DNA of 64,000 bases from Cylindrotheca closterium (Eukaryota; Bacillariophyta; Bacillariophyceae; Bacillariales; Bacillariaceae), in contig CAKOGP040000147.1 of the NCBI GenBank assembly GCA_933822405.4, positions 27,600 through 91,599 on the forward strand, in the 5' to 3' direction. Position 1 is the first letter of the stretch; each line of letters starts with the position of its first letter. The translations under genes and the position numbers were made by a program. This document shows positions 1-9,080 of the stretch, piece by piece. A model generated the notes under the pieces. That model was given only the letters and a program-made list of their open reading frames with translations. It was not told where the DNA came from and did not search any database.

Positions 1-917
1 AGATCTCAGTAACTCATAGTTTCGTTGCAGCTCGGCTTGTGGGACCGCAGTAATGACATCTTGGTGTGTCGGTGGCGATGTCAACATGAGTGCCTTGACA
101 GTATCGGGATTCCTGGCGGCTAGCATGATTCCAACTGGTGCCTGATAATGACGAATGGGAGCCAGAATGAAACTTATGAGATTGTAATGACTCAATCAAG
201 CAACGTTTCTGGAGAAACAATCTCTTGACGCCCAATCAATGAGAACCTACCAATCCGCCTTGTACCACGACCAAACAGCCAGCCTTTTGCGTGCCGCCTC
301 CTACCACTTCTTGCATCAGTGTTTCAATACCCTCAACCCAGCTTAATGGAAAGAAGAGTCCACCCTGTTGGAACCGCATTATGAGATCAAATTGGCATTA
401 GCTTTGTCGTCATCGTATCTTTCCATGCATGTGACCAAAATGCAGAATGCGATCATAAAGTTACCTTCTCGGGATCCCAGGGGTCTGCACCATGTTCCAA
501 TCCACATCCAATCAGATCCGGAGCGTAAATGGGAGGATTGTTTTCAAAGGACTCCATAGCACGAATCCAGAACCAAGATGAAAGACCCACACCGACGGGA
601 TGAACCATAATTATTGGATCATCCTTTTCTCTTCCAGGGGCTGCCTTCTTGTACAAATATGTCAGTTTGAAATCCTTGTGCTGATACTGTTCCGAAGAAA
701 TGCTTGCTGCCAAGCGACATGTGTGATGATTTATTCGCCCACTACGGTGGGCACTGGTCTTTGTGTTTGGCAATGGGTACCGGTAACTGACGTCATTAAG
801 GAATTGGACACAATCTTTAGTGGGCAGAAAGCAGCTAGAGATATCAAGAAGGATAAAGGACACAATCAAAGTGAGTCCTCTTGCATTGAATAGACTATTG
901 TGGCTTATTCCTGGCAT
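1..917 (-). CDS. alpha/beta-hydrolase-fold protein, plastid-targeted (5' part; runs off the window)
   Basis: Seen: three exons join in frame on the minus strand: 917-465, 364-251 and 141 to the window edge. Both introns are GT-AG and phase 0. I use the ATG at 917; the longer frame begins with TTG. The N-terminus has a hydrophobic signal segment ending SSC-FLP, which resembles the cleavage-site Phe of diatom plastid presequences. The mature part has the oxyanion-loop-like HPVGVGLSSWFW and then APDLIGCG, as in the alpha/beta hydrolase fold. Exon 2 ends VVVQGGL and exon 3 continues APVGIMLAARNPDTV, which is where the nucleophile elbow should be. The usual G-x-S-x-G Ser is not there, so it may be a non-hydrolytic or divergent member. 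The C-terminal third with Asp/His is outside the window. Confidence 0.8.
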
Positions 918-1410
918 TGCCAATTGTCTGCGGGGGCTTCTTGGTTGCGGATGTATTTTTGTGTCTATTATTTTTATGCATTTTGCGATCTTATTTTGCT
1001 GTTATTTCAGTCCTGCGTCAGTAATAGCGTACGAGTCACGAACGATTGAGATTTTTCATAGAGTCAATATTTGAATCCATTAGTTCGACCGCTTTCTTCC
1101 GTCTATGATACTGTACGTTGTAGAACCCAGCTGCGTGCGACTCAAAGGACCAGTCTCAGATTGCCCGTAAAAACGTGTAATCTGAGACTTGCTTGTCTGC
1201 CAGGCCTTGACACGAAGATCGTGTCAAGGTCCAACAGGGTATGATGGGATGGGAAAGAAAGAAATAACTCTATCTTTCTGTCAATACTTGCACACAAGTT
1301 CGATATGAGGAGATCGGACTTGGTTGCTGTGGTGAAGACGATCGCCTGGCCGTCGTTCACAGAGTCAATATTGAATCCATTGGTTCGACCGATTTCTTCC
1401 AACTTGTAAT
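918..1410. other. intergenic stretch with two hairpins and a 40-bp direct repeat
   Basis: No convincing gene. The stretch holds two perfect hairpins (1152-1189 and 1205-1229). It also holds two near-identical 40-base copies, about 1060-1100 and 1361-1400, that differ by one indel and a few substitutions. A minus-strand frame over 1142-1519 reads through the left transposon end and looks partly protein-like, but nothing in it is recognisable. Confidence 0.5.
1152..1229. repeat. pair of adjacent perfect inverted repeats
   Basis: Arms of 11 bases at 1152-1162 and 1179-1189 (AGTCTCAGATT and its complement) enclose a 16-base loop. Sixteen bases on, a second palindrome has arms 1205-1215 and 1219-1229 (CCTTGACACGA and its complement) with a 3-base loop. 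Function unknown. Confidence 0.7.
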
Positions 1411-1477
1411 CAAGCACATTATATTTACCAAAAGACACCGGCACGGTCAGTCTGACCTCCACCTCCAACAGGTCGCT
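1411..1477 (+). repeat. left terminal inverted repeat of the MULE
   Basis: Begins CAAGCACATTATATTTACC and ends CAACAGGTCGCT. It is the reverse complement of 4944-5010 except at one position (Tga/Tgg within CAGTCTGRCCTCC). Confidence 0.9.
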
Positions 1478-1950
1478 GGAGAAGTGGAAGGAGCAATTGG
1501 GCCTTGAACAAAATTCCAAATTCCATTATAAAAATTAATTCCAAATTTATCGCAAGCACGTGCTATCGACTGTAACGACCAACGGTGAACATGCCCGCTT
1601 CCTCGCAGAAACACAAAAACACAACAGCAAAGACACAAAAACATTTTTTCCACCAAAACATCAACTACATGAGCAAACTGATGCTTTGACCCCCCTGCCT
1701 CTTTGTGGTCTCAACCCAGTCAACAAATCGAACGCTTCCGTTTCTTCACATCTGTAGTAGGCTAGTGGCATTCCACACTCCTCAGAGACAGGTTCCTTCA
1801 TCCGCTTCTGCATCCTGAGCTTTTTGCACAACTGTTCCTCAACTTTCATTGCGCAAAGTGACAAATAGTGTGCACCATAAAAGGCCCATTGTGTCGTGCC
1901 AAGTCCTCGCTTTTATAAGGTTGGAGATTTGGTGCATTGAAGTAAATAAG

Positions 1951-2988
1951 ATGACAGGACCGTCTACAGGAAGGGATGCTACTGCTGGTACTACAGCAAA
2001 GAAGAAAAGGAAGCCCAGGGAGACTGTGGTCCCTCCACAAATGAGCACCCGTTCCAAGTCAAAACAAAAGACCCAAATCAACCAGTCTCCCGGTGCCACT
2101 CTTGTTGACTGGTATAAAATGAGGAATGCACATCAGCCTGATGCCGAAAAATTTGTCAGCAAGCTCAAGTCCAAATATTTCACAATAGAGGGAAATGATT
2201 CTTATCTAAATTGGCAAGTTTTTGGAGGTTTTGCTGGGGCATGCTTCAATGCCCCGCCGTCCAACGTATGCTTCTTGAATGGATTGCTAGATCAAGGGCC
2301 CAACAAAATCGGACCAGCAGCGAATGGATTGCTAGATGAAGAGCAAAAAAAAATCAGTCCAGTAGAGAAAGGTGCACCTGCCGCCACAATAATGCGTGAA
2401 GACGGGGCACCCTTAGATTATTGGAAGCCATCCTCTCCAACAAGAAGGAGAAGAGACATTGATAATGGTGAGCCCAACAAAATCGGACCAGCAGCGAATG
2501 GATTGCTAGATGAAGAGCAAAAAAAAATCAGTCCAGTAGAGAAAGGTGCACCTGCCGCCACAATAATGCGTGAAGACGGGGCACCCTTAGATTATTGGAA
2601 GCCATCCTCTCCAACAAGAAGGAGAAGAGACATTGATAATGGTGAGCAAAGTTGGGCGCAGCAGTTGAGAATGAAGAGGGAGTTGCAACCTTTCATGGCA
2701 GGGAAAGAGTCTGAAGAGGTGGGAGAAAACTTTAATGAATTTCTGACAGGTCTTGACAAAATGTTACAACCCAAAGCACACAAAGAATCAAAGAAGCAGT
2801 TCAAAGCTCGAACTGAAAAGGCTCGAACCTCCTACCAAAAGAAACTGAAGGAACACTATGGTGATGTAGACCACAATGCATCCGAATTGTTAAAGAAATA
2901 CAACATCGAGGAGCCAAATGCACACAAGTCCAAACCAGGCGAAATTTGGAAGATTCGGTATGAGTTGCCGGCACTCTGTTCCACTTGA
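1951..2988 (+). CDS. MULE accessory ORF, unknown function, with internal 58-residue duplication
   Basis: I start it at the ATG at 1951 (MTGPSTGRDATAG); a frame opening at 1849 adds a non-convincing leader. About 345 residues. The N-terminus is basic (AKKKRKPRE, a possible nuclear localisation signal) and is followed by TLVDWYKMRNAHQPDAEKF. The middle holds a perfect tandem duplication of 58 residues starting PNKIGPAANGLLDEEQKK. The C-terminus is charged. I recognise no catalytic domain. Its 3' end overlaps the convergent transposase frame by about 130 bases (2856-2988). Position inside the inverted repeats makes it cargo or an accessory gene of the element, by inference. Confidence 0.6.
   Translation: MTGPSTGRDATAGTTAKKKRKPRETVVPPQMSTRSKSKQKTQINQSPGATLVDWYKMRNAHQPDAEKFVSKLKSKYFTIEGNDSYLNWQVFGGFAGACFNAPPSNVCFLNGLLDQGPNKIGPAANGLLDEEQKKISPVEKGAPAATIMREDGAPLDYWKPSSPTRRRRDIDNGEPNKIGPAANGLLDEEQKKISPVEKGAPAATIMREDGAPLDYWKPSSPTRRRRDIDNGEQSWAQQLRMKRELQPFMAGKESEEVGENFNEFLTGLDKMLQPKAHKESKKQFKARTEKARTSYQKKLKEHYGDVDHNASELLKKYNIEEPNAHKSKPGEIWKIRYELPALCST
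2298..2645 (+). repeat. perfect 174-bp tandem duplication inside the accessory ORF
   Basis: Units 2298-2471 and 2472-2645 appear identical and keep frame (58 codons each). Identity at the nucleotide level, including silent positions, implies a very recent event. Confidence 0.9.
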
Positions 2989-4747
2989 TCCATCATAATA
3001 GATCGGCCAATAGGTACAAGCTCTTTGAAACAATCTGAGTTGTGCCTTTTGTTACCCCTTTCAAGGAATAAGGGTGTATCCTCAAATTGGCGCAACTTCT
3101 TTTTCTTCCTCTCTCGATTCTTCATGTCATCATGGCTATGCATGGCTCCAGCGGAAGTGACCATTTTCTGATCTGGCTTTGCGGACATTGAACTGTGTTT
3201 GGCAGCATAGTTTAATCCCTCGGTTGCATTAGTAACATATTCCCCAAGGCACCGATGGTCTCGTTTCATGTAGTGGGCAAAGTTCTTTTCATGGGGCAGT
3301 ACATCTGTGTCGACCCAGTCCATGAGTTTGCCGACGCTCTCCAGCCCCATGACCTCTTGTAGCTGTTCATTGTTCCGCAATTCATCCAGCAACAAGTTTT
3401 TGGAGAACATAAACTCTTCCTCAGTGAGACAGGAAGATCCGTCTGCCCAAGAACGGACCCAACCTTCAATTTCTTGCAGTATAGCCTCTCCCAATACCCT
3501 ATTTTTGAAATAAGAAGGCGCAATGGATTTCTTTTGCAACGTTTTCTTAATGAGGTGGTGCCCACATCTACCCCGAAGTGCATTTGGTAGCAACTTAAGC
3601 ATTGAATTTTCAAGAGCTGAGAATTCATTAGAATCACCATCAGTTAGAACCAAATTGACCCGCTCCAAATGCTCCTTGCCTAACATTGATGGGAGGGCCT
3701 CCTGAAAGACCCAGTTATAAAATGCGGAAGTTTCATTTGGCATGAACACACGCAGTATAACGAAGGCTTTGCCATCAGAGTCCCGACCACAAATGAGTAG
3801 AAGAGGGCGGCCTTCATTGTTAGTTTTGTGCGTGGCATCCATGAAAAGTACTTCTGGGTACCTCAAAAACTGGCGTTTGTCCTCCTCTACCATCCAGGAA
3901 GCCCCAATGAGAACACGGCTTCGGTTTGAGTTCACCCAAGGACATTTTGAATTGAGGTGAAGCCGTATCTCGCTTTGGGTTGTTAGCTGTTCCATGGGTG
4001 CAACAGATTTCAGCGGAATTTTGGTCTCCTCTTTTGACATTTGATTGATAGAATCAAGACCATCTGTCTCCCCTTCCTCGGTTGTACTATTTACGTTTCC
4101 AATTGTGAATAGTTGTCCACATGCTTCCTTGGCTTTGCTTGTCTTAGACAATCCGACAATTGGCGAGTGATCTGTGTATGTGAGGTTTTTAGCAACTTCA
4201 ATGGGTGCCATGGGCGGATTGCTTTTGGATGGTCGTCCGACTGGCTTCCGGATGAAATCTGAAACAAGGTTGAGTGTCTCAGGTCTAATTTCATACGATA
4301 GAACACAATAAGACATCTTTGAATCACCAGGCTTGGAGGCTTCACGGCGGAGCCAGTTCAGAAGCTCAGAGGCTGATGACCGGCCAGTTCCCGGTTTGGC
4401 GGTTATAGCATCAGGGGCTGTTTCTATCACTCTTCTATGTGTGGAGGCAGATATGAAACCGTGTCTGAGTTCAAGTAACACTTTTCGTGCTTGAGTGCCT
4501 CCAACAAATGCATGCTGTTGGGCATAGATGATCCGACATTGTTCCTTTGTCAACAGGTTGGCAGGAATACTTAGTTCATCCACTGTTGTTCTTTGCCTAC
4601 ATAGTCAAATAAATTGACTGTCTCGTCTTCATGGTCAATCAAGCCTTTAAAGGGAAGTACGGCCTTCCACTGCAGCTCCCTTGCTTTTGCATTTTGTAAT
4701 TGGTGTTCTAAATAACTTTGTGATGATGGTTCGGCCAAGAGAGACAT
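2856..4747 (-). pseudogene. MULE transposase, DDE type, with one frameshift
   Basis: Seen: the long frame 4583-2856 (575 codons) opens with GTG, not ATG. In the next frame an ATG at 4747 (MSLLAEPSSQSYLEH) runs about 55 codons to VGKEQQWM and stops as the long frame begins (DELSIPANLL), so a one-base shift near 4578-4583 splits one gene. The core has LFMDATHKTNNEGRPLL (first Asp about residue 249 of the long frame), LVLTDGDSNEF (second Asp about 315) and RGRCGHHLIKK. This is the MULE transposase arrangement (Pfam PF10551-like). No SWIM zinc finger is visible. The last 40 or so codons overlap the accessory ORF antisense and may be run-on after loss of the native stop. Alternatives: a programmed -1 shift, or an assembly error. 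Confidence 0.75.
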
Positions 4748-4943
4748 GGGGAATGCGTTCTTTTCTAAGGCAATGACAACAAGTTATGATGGACGGTGAC
4801 CTGGGAGAAGGGCGGGGGCAGGTTGTTTTCATGTGCAAAGCTACTTTTTTGGATTGTGTCATGTGTGTTGCTACTTTTTTGAGAGACGTCGGTGCCAAAC
4901 TTATTTTCCGACTCTTTGTCTGTCCATCCACTCACATTATTCA

Positions 4944-5010
4944 AGCGACCTGTTGGAGGTGGAGGCCAGACTGACCGTGCCGGTGTCTTTTGGTAAATAT
5001 AATGTGCTTG
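4944..5010 (-). repeat. right terminal inverted repeat of the MULE
   Basis: Reverse complement of 1411-1477. It ends ...ATATAATGTGCTTG on the plus strand, followed directly by TATACTGTATATC, which does not match the sequence outside the left end. Confidence 0.9.
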
Positions 5011-5116
5011 TATACTGTATATCATAATAATACCATGCACGGTTCCTCATTATAGTCATCTCAAAGAAGGAGAAACCAGACTTGAGGCGCGCATATACTA
5101 CTTTAGAACGCAAAGA

Positions 5117-6414
5117 ATGAAGGACAACGGACAAGACTCGGTTGAGAAATTACGCGAAGAGGCCCTTGTCTATCATGTTGAAGGAAACTTTCAAAAGGCA
5201 AGGGAGAATCTGGAGCTTGTGTTGGACACACGGACGAAAGAGCTAGGTGAAGATTCAGTTGCTGTGGCTGTGATACTCCATGATATTGGAATTGTACTAT
5301 CAGATGAAGGAACTTACGATGAAGCTTTAAAAAAAAACTCAACAGAGCACTCGCGATACGTATGGAAAAATTGGGAAGGCATCGTGAGACCGCGGACACG
5401 TATATGAGCATTGGCATGATTCTTCAAGCACAAGACAATGACGAAAAAGCCGAAGAAATGTTCCAGAAAGCCCTGGACATCAAGCTCAAAATTCTTCCAT
5501 ATACAGATCCTGAAGTCACGGAACTGTATCATCATCTAGCCCATTCATTGAAAAAGCAGGACAAGTACTCAGAATCAACCAAGATACACAAACTCCAACT
5601 TGCTACACTGCTACAAGTACATGGGGAAGACCACCCCGGTGTTGTACTTTCATACCATGGAATTGCAGAGCTTCTGGCACTTCAACATAGGTCGGAAGAT
5701 GCTCTACAGATGCTTGATAGAGGCATTGAAATTCGCAATCGATTAGAATTGTTGAAAGCTGACTTTGTACTTTTGCTGGGACAAACTTTTTCAAGTATAG
5801 CAGTCATACTAAGCAAACAGGGCAACGTCGAAGCTGCGACGGGGGTTCTCAACAAAGCGCTGATAATGCAAATTGAAACCGTAGGTGAAAGGCACTATAC
5901 AACAGTACAGACATATGCAAAACTTGCAGTAGCATACGGCCAACTTGCAGAAGCATGCGTCAAACAAGATATAGAAGGTGCCATCAAGTCTTACGCGAAA
6001 GCCATCAAATTTCGTCGAAAGGAGCTTGGCAATGAGGAGCTCGGCGATGATCATCCCGAAGTAAAAAAGCTTATGCGGCCCCTTGAATTACTTCGGCTCG
6101 AGAAAAAAATGAGAGATCTGAACGAGCTAGGATTGGCCATGAAAGCGGACGGCGATTCAGAAAAAGCGATGCAGCTCTTCAATGAGGCACTGGATATTTG
6201 CTTGGAAAACTCCCTAATCGGTCCCACTACTGCAGCATTGCTCGAGAATATGTCGGCTATAAGAGTTGACCAGGGGAAGCTGGGACAAGCCGTTGCTACG
6301 AGTGCAGAAGCCCTCAAGATTCGTCGAAGGATGCATGGTGACGACCATGCTGACACGAAGTGACGCATGGAAGAACATAGATCTTTGCTGAAACTTCTCT
6401 TGGAGAATCGGGGT
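5117..6414 (+). pseudogene. kinesin-light-chain-like TPR protein, broken by a frameshift and an in-frame stop
   Basis: Seen: 5117-5407 opens MKDNGQDSVEKLREEALV and a second frame (reading from about 5337; first ATG 5362) continues to 6363. The repeats join across an A9 run at 5329-5337: the first frame reads DEALKK and the other continues LNRALAIRMEKLGRHRETA. One base is missing (or two are extra). A TGA at 6361-6363 ends DDHADTK; the same frame then stays open for RMEEHRSLLKLLLENRG before TAA at about 6414, so the native C-terminus probably lay there. Tandem 42-residue TPR units (A-xx-FQKALDIK, GNVEAATGVLNKALIMQIE) act in protein-protein binding. The gene lies about 100 bases from the MULE right end. 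Two lesions suggest a pseudogene; a homopolymer error could explain one. Confidence 0.75.
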
Positions 6415-7060
6415 TAAGCGAGTGAGGTCCTTGGAGTTGCCTCTATCCAAAAAAGACTCTGGATTGGGTAGTCGAAAGATGGAAAGGTCAGCCACCTGCC
6501 GAGTCTGGAATTGTGTACCGGCACCCAAGAAGTTACGTCTGTTCATGTGACCGAATACAAATCCTCCCAATCGTGTCTGTCTCCCTATCAAGCGCAGTCG
6601 AGGAGTCGACACAGCATTGAAGTTGAGTCCGAAAATTGTTTCATCTCGCTTCTATCGTGGCTTCGAGTCCTCCATCGTGTCTCATCCATAAACTGCTGTC
6701 ATCATGATACGACACCCATACCGGGTGGCCATGGAAGTATCGTTGGATGGGGCCTTGATGGAGGTTCCAGGGAAATTGTCGTCGCGAAAGAAATAAGATC
6801 ATGAGATCCAATTGTAATAGTTATGTTTTTCGTCTAGCCATTCTAATAGTTATGCTTTTCGTCTACCAGAATGGCTATCTATCAAAGACATTTATGCCAA
6901 ATATAAATCGATTGCGGCGACCGTGAAAAGACTCATCACTCTACGAATGATATATTGCCAAGACTTGCTTGCATTTGAGGACCAAGATTAGCGCCTCTCC
7001 AGCGTTAGATTACTTTCTCAAGGCTGAGTGGGTCACCAACAACCAAAGTTGGACCACTGC
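6415..7060. other. intergenic stretch, short local repeats only
   Basis: I see no supported gene. At 6811-6890 a 20-base phrase (TAATAGTTATGTTTTTCGTC, then TAATAGTTATGCTTTTCGTC) occurs twice, and TAGCCATTCT is followed by its inverted copy AGAATGGCTA. Confidence 0.4.
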
Positions 7061-7393
7061 CTAGGAAAGATTGTCGACTTGTCTCTGGACCTCTTCATTC
7101 TTGATGAAGTCAAATGCACTCACGATCGTGCTGGTATCCTCAACTGCTGCTAGGTTGCCTTCCTCTGCAGGAACCTTCGCACTTTTTGATGCCCTAGAAA
7201 TGTAGAGGAAAGAGAGCTAGTATGTAACATGCCACCTTGCAATTGCTGTTGTTCCTGCGACTGTGGAGTGTTGCTGTCTGGTGAATCTGTCTTTCTCGAC
7301 AAATTCAAAGCACCATTGACAAGCTGCTCCTCCGATAAGGCGTGGGGGCAAGACGTAGATAGAAGCTGATCAGCTAGTATCGAATAGAATGAT
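7061..7393 (-). CDS. candidate spliced small gene, 3' part (unrecognised)
   Basis: Too fragmented to show as one ORF. Reading minus, an open frame from about 7393 gives TRPSFYSILADQLLSTSC, ALSEEQLVNGALNLSRK and SQEQQQLQ, and meets a GT donor after 7236. A CTGCAG acceptor at 7165 restores phase: the next exon, 7164-7061, reads EEGNLAAVEDTSTIVSAFDF...NEEVQRQVDNLS-stop. The 71-base intron and phase fit the other genes here. The frame is closed by TAA just upstream of 7393, so a 5' exon is expected; ATGTCGTCAAACC near 7480 is a possible start but I could not connect it. The protein is small, Gln/Glu/Ser-rich and not recognised. Confidence 0.4.
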
Positions 7394-7553
7394 GGTCTTG
7401 TGAAGATTCTTTGTTATTTTGAATTTTCTGGTCGTTTTCAGCTGCAAACTGCAACCGAATTTGTCATGTTTTGGTTTGACGACATTGTTAGTTTGTGCCT
7501 AGTTGACGTTGCACATTCGATTGTGTATTCGACCGACAGCATGAACCCATCCA

Positions 7554-7799
7554 CTATCTATTCACTCCCGCTGCCTTGTAGTATTCGTCATCTTTCTCGT
7601 AGTAACTTTGGCAGTCACAATTTTTCGGGTCTTTTTCGATCTTCCAAGCTTTGGAAATCGTATCCGTCAGCCGCTCCCCGGTCCAGAGTGGATATCCAAT
7701 TCCGATGACGAAATATGAGCCATAAAATGCGCCGAGTGATGCCATGCCTCGTCGCACCGCAGCAGCTGCTGCAGGATTATTGGGATTGATGCCAGGCAT
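7554..7799 (-). CDS. small single-pass membrane protein, unknown
   Basis: 81 residues from the ATG at 7799 (MPGINPNNPAAAAAVRRG); an upstream extension opens with TTG and is not needed. A Gly/aromatic hydrophobic segment, MASLGAFYGSYFVIGIGYPL (about residues 19-38), is one likely membrane span. It is followed by a charged tail with two close Cys-bearing stretches (KDPKNCDCQSYYEKDDEYY). The size and layout recall small organellar membrane subunits, but I cannot assign a family. Confidence 0.5.
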   Translation of the reverse strand: MPGINPNNPAAAAAVRRGMASLGAFYGSYFVIGIGYPLWTGERLTDTISKAWKIEKDPKNCDCQSYYEKDDEYYKAAGVNR

Positions 7800-8288
7800 T
7801 ATGTTTGATTTTTGTGTTGAGGAGTTGCTTTTCAATTCTGAATTTTTGTTTTTGTGATGAGAGTCTTGATTTTTTTGACAACTCTAAAAATAGGCTATTC
7901 TTTCGAATTCGAAGTCATATGACTTTTGGCCTGTTCTTTGGTCTTTGTCCACTTCGGCTCTTTTAGTCCTGTTTTATTGAGTCACGAACTCATTCAGACC
8001 AATGCATTCTTCACTATCTTCCGATGATTTTATCCTATTCGTTGAGACGATTCAGATCAGATCTGAGCGCAGTTGTATCCAATGACATTTCTTGTGCGGA
8101 AATGTGTCATTTGTGCGAAACAAAACGAAACAAAACATGTAATAGAGATAGAAAATGGGGGACGATGATCATTTATTCATTCAATTGTACTTGTCTGGTG
8201 GGTATATGTGTACCGACTAATGAAACCTCAGACAGATAAAATCCTTGGTACACTTTCTTTTGCTAGTTACTATTGTTACAATGCTGGT
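7800..8288. other. intergenic stretch
   Basis: Lies between a gene 5' end (7799) and a gene 3' end (8289), both on the minus strand. AT-rich runs; no ORF with recognisable content. Confidence 0.4.
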
Positions 8289-9080
8289 TTAGGCACTCTT
8301 TCGTGCAATGATAAAAACCGCTGCATCCTTCTTGGGTTGCCATTCGTACTCGATCTCAAACTTGTTTTTGATCAGGCTTTCTTTCAAATCTTCTTTGGTC
8401 AGAGTATTGACATACGGAAGGGCACCGAAGAAGCTGCCAATAGGCAAGATGCGCTTTAGGAAAGGCGCGGAACCCATGCTTCCAACGCAGGTTGTGCTCG
8501 ATACAAATATACCTCCAGGTTTCAACCACTGGTAGGTCTTGGCGATGGCTTCGTCTCGGTTCTTGAGCAAGTGCAGAATACTGAGTCCGAGGACAACGTC
8601 TTTGCTTTCGTTCTTGAGTTGCAGCTGATCGATAGACACTTGTTGGAATTCTACATTCTTTACTGGCGACGCCGCAAGCCTCTTGTGTGCGGCTTCGAGC
8701 ATCTTGCCAGAAATATCAGTTGCGAGGATATGCTTGACGAATGGAGCATGGATTAGACTTGTTTCTCCTGTACCACAACCATACTCTAGGACCTCCATGT
8801 CCTTTGTGAGGTATTTCTGGGTGATACTCAGTTTCTTCTCGTATGCTTCCTGATCGTCAATAGGCTGCTTAGCGTATCCTTTGGCAAATCTGTCCCAAAT
8901 TTTGGCGGTCTGACCTGATCTATCTTCCGGAATATTTGTCATGGTATCGAGTTTGTTATTTGCCTTGAGTGCTAGTGCGCTTGAAGTTGCTGTTGTAATA
9001 AAGTCACGACGTGAGAGTGGAGAAGAAAACAAGAGGGTTTGGAATGTGATGAGTGCTCTGAGAGTCTTCTTTGTTTGCAT
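8289..9080 (-). CDS. class I SAM-dependent methyltransferase with Tat-like leader
   Basis: 263 residues from the ATG at 9080; the longer frame to 9269 opens with TTG and has no other ATG before this one. The SAM-binding motif I VLEYGCGTGETSL, motif II-like ILATDISGKMLEAAHKRL and the acidic post-motif (VVLGLSILHLL) place it in the UbiE/Coq5-like Methyltransf_11 group. LKPGGIFVSSTTC is the usual motif III. Substrate unknown. The leader (MQTKKTLRALITFQTLLFSS) is followed by SRRDFITTATSSALAL, a twin-Arg plus weakly hydrophobic stretch ending A-L-A-like, as in thylakoid Tat substrates. Plastid or lumen targeting is inference. Gene complete and intact. Confidence 0.8.
   Translation of the reverse strand: MQTKKTLRALITFQTLLFSSPLSRRDFITTATSSALALKANNKLDTMTNIPEDRSGQTAKIWDRFAKGYAKQPIDDQEAYEKKLSITQKYLTKDMEVLEYGCGTGETSLIHAPFVKHILATDISGKMLEAAHKRLAASPVKNVEFQQVSIDQLQLKNESKDVVLGLSILHLLKNRDEAIAKTYQWLKPGGIFVSSTTCVGSMGSAPFLKRILPIGSFFGALPYVNTLTKEDLKESLIKNKFEIEYEWQPKKDAAVFIIARKSA

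Larger units (their letters stand above)
1411..5010. mobile_element. Mutator-like (MULE) DNA transposon, about 3.6 kb
   Basis: Seen: a 67-base terminal inverted repeat (1411-1477 and 4944-5010) with only one clear mismatch bounds two ORFs. The minus-strand ORF carries a MULE-type DDE transposase core; the plus-strand ORF is an accessory protein of unknown role. Near-identical termini suggest recent activity. I could not find a clean 8-11 bp target-site duplication: the bases flanking the two ends do not match. The transposase frame is interrupted once, so this copy is probably non-autonomous unless the shift is recoded. The right end lies about 100 bases upstream of the TPR gene at 5117. Confidence 0.85.

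Noticed and set aside
1142..1519. Minus frame running through the MULE left end
   Set aside because: Part of its sequence is the terminal inverted repeat itself. The rest looks partly protein-like but has no start, partner exon or family.
1402..5019. Target-site duplication of the MULE
   Set aside because: ACTTGTAAT and TATACTGTA (and one-base offsets) do not match well enough.
5329..5337. Programmed slippage on A9 in the TPR gene
   Set aside because: Possible, but the later TGA in the same gene makes plain decay or sequence error simpler.
6361..6363. TGA as selenocysteine in the TPR gene
   Set aside because: No SECIS-like hairpin seen downstream, and a TPR scaffold has no need of a redox residue.
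6511..6804. 97-codon plus frame
   Set aside because: No motif, no homology to anything recognisable, codon content like intergenic sequence.
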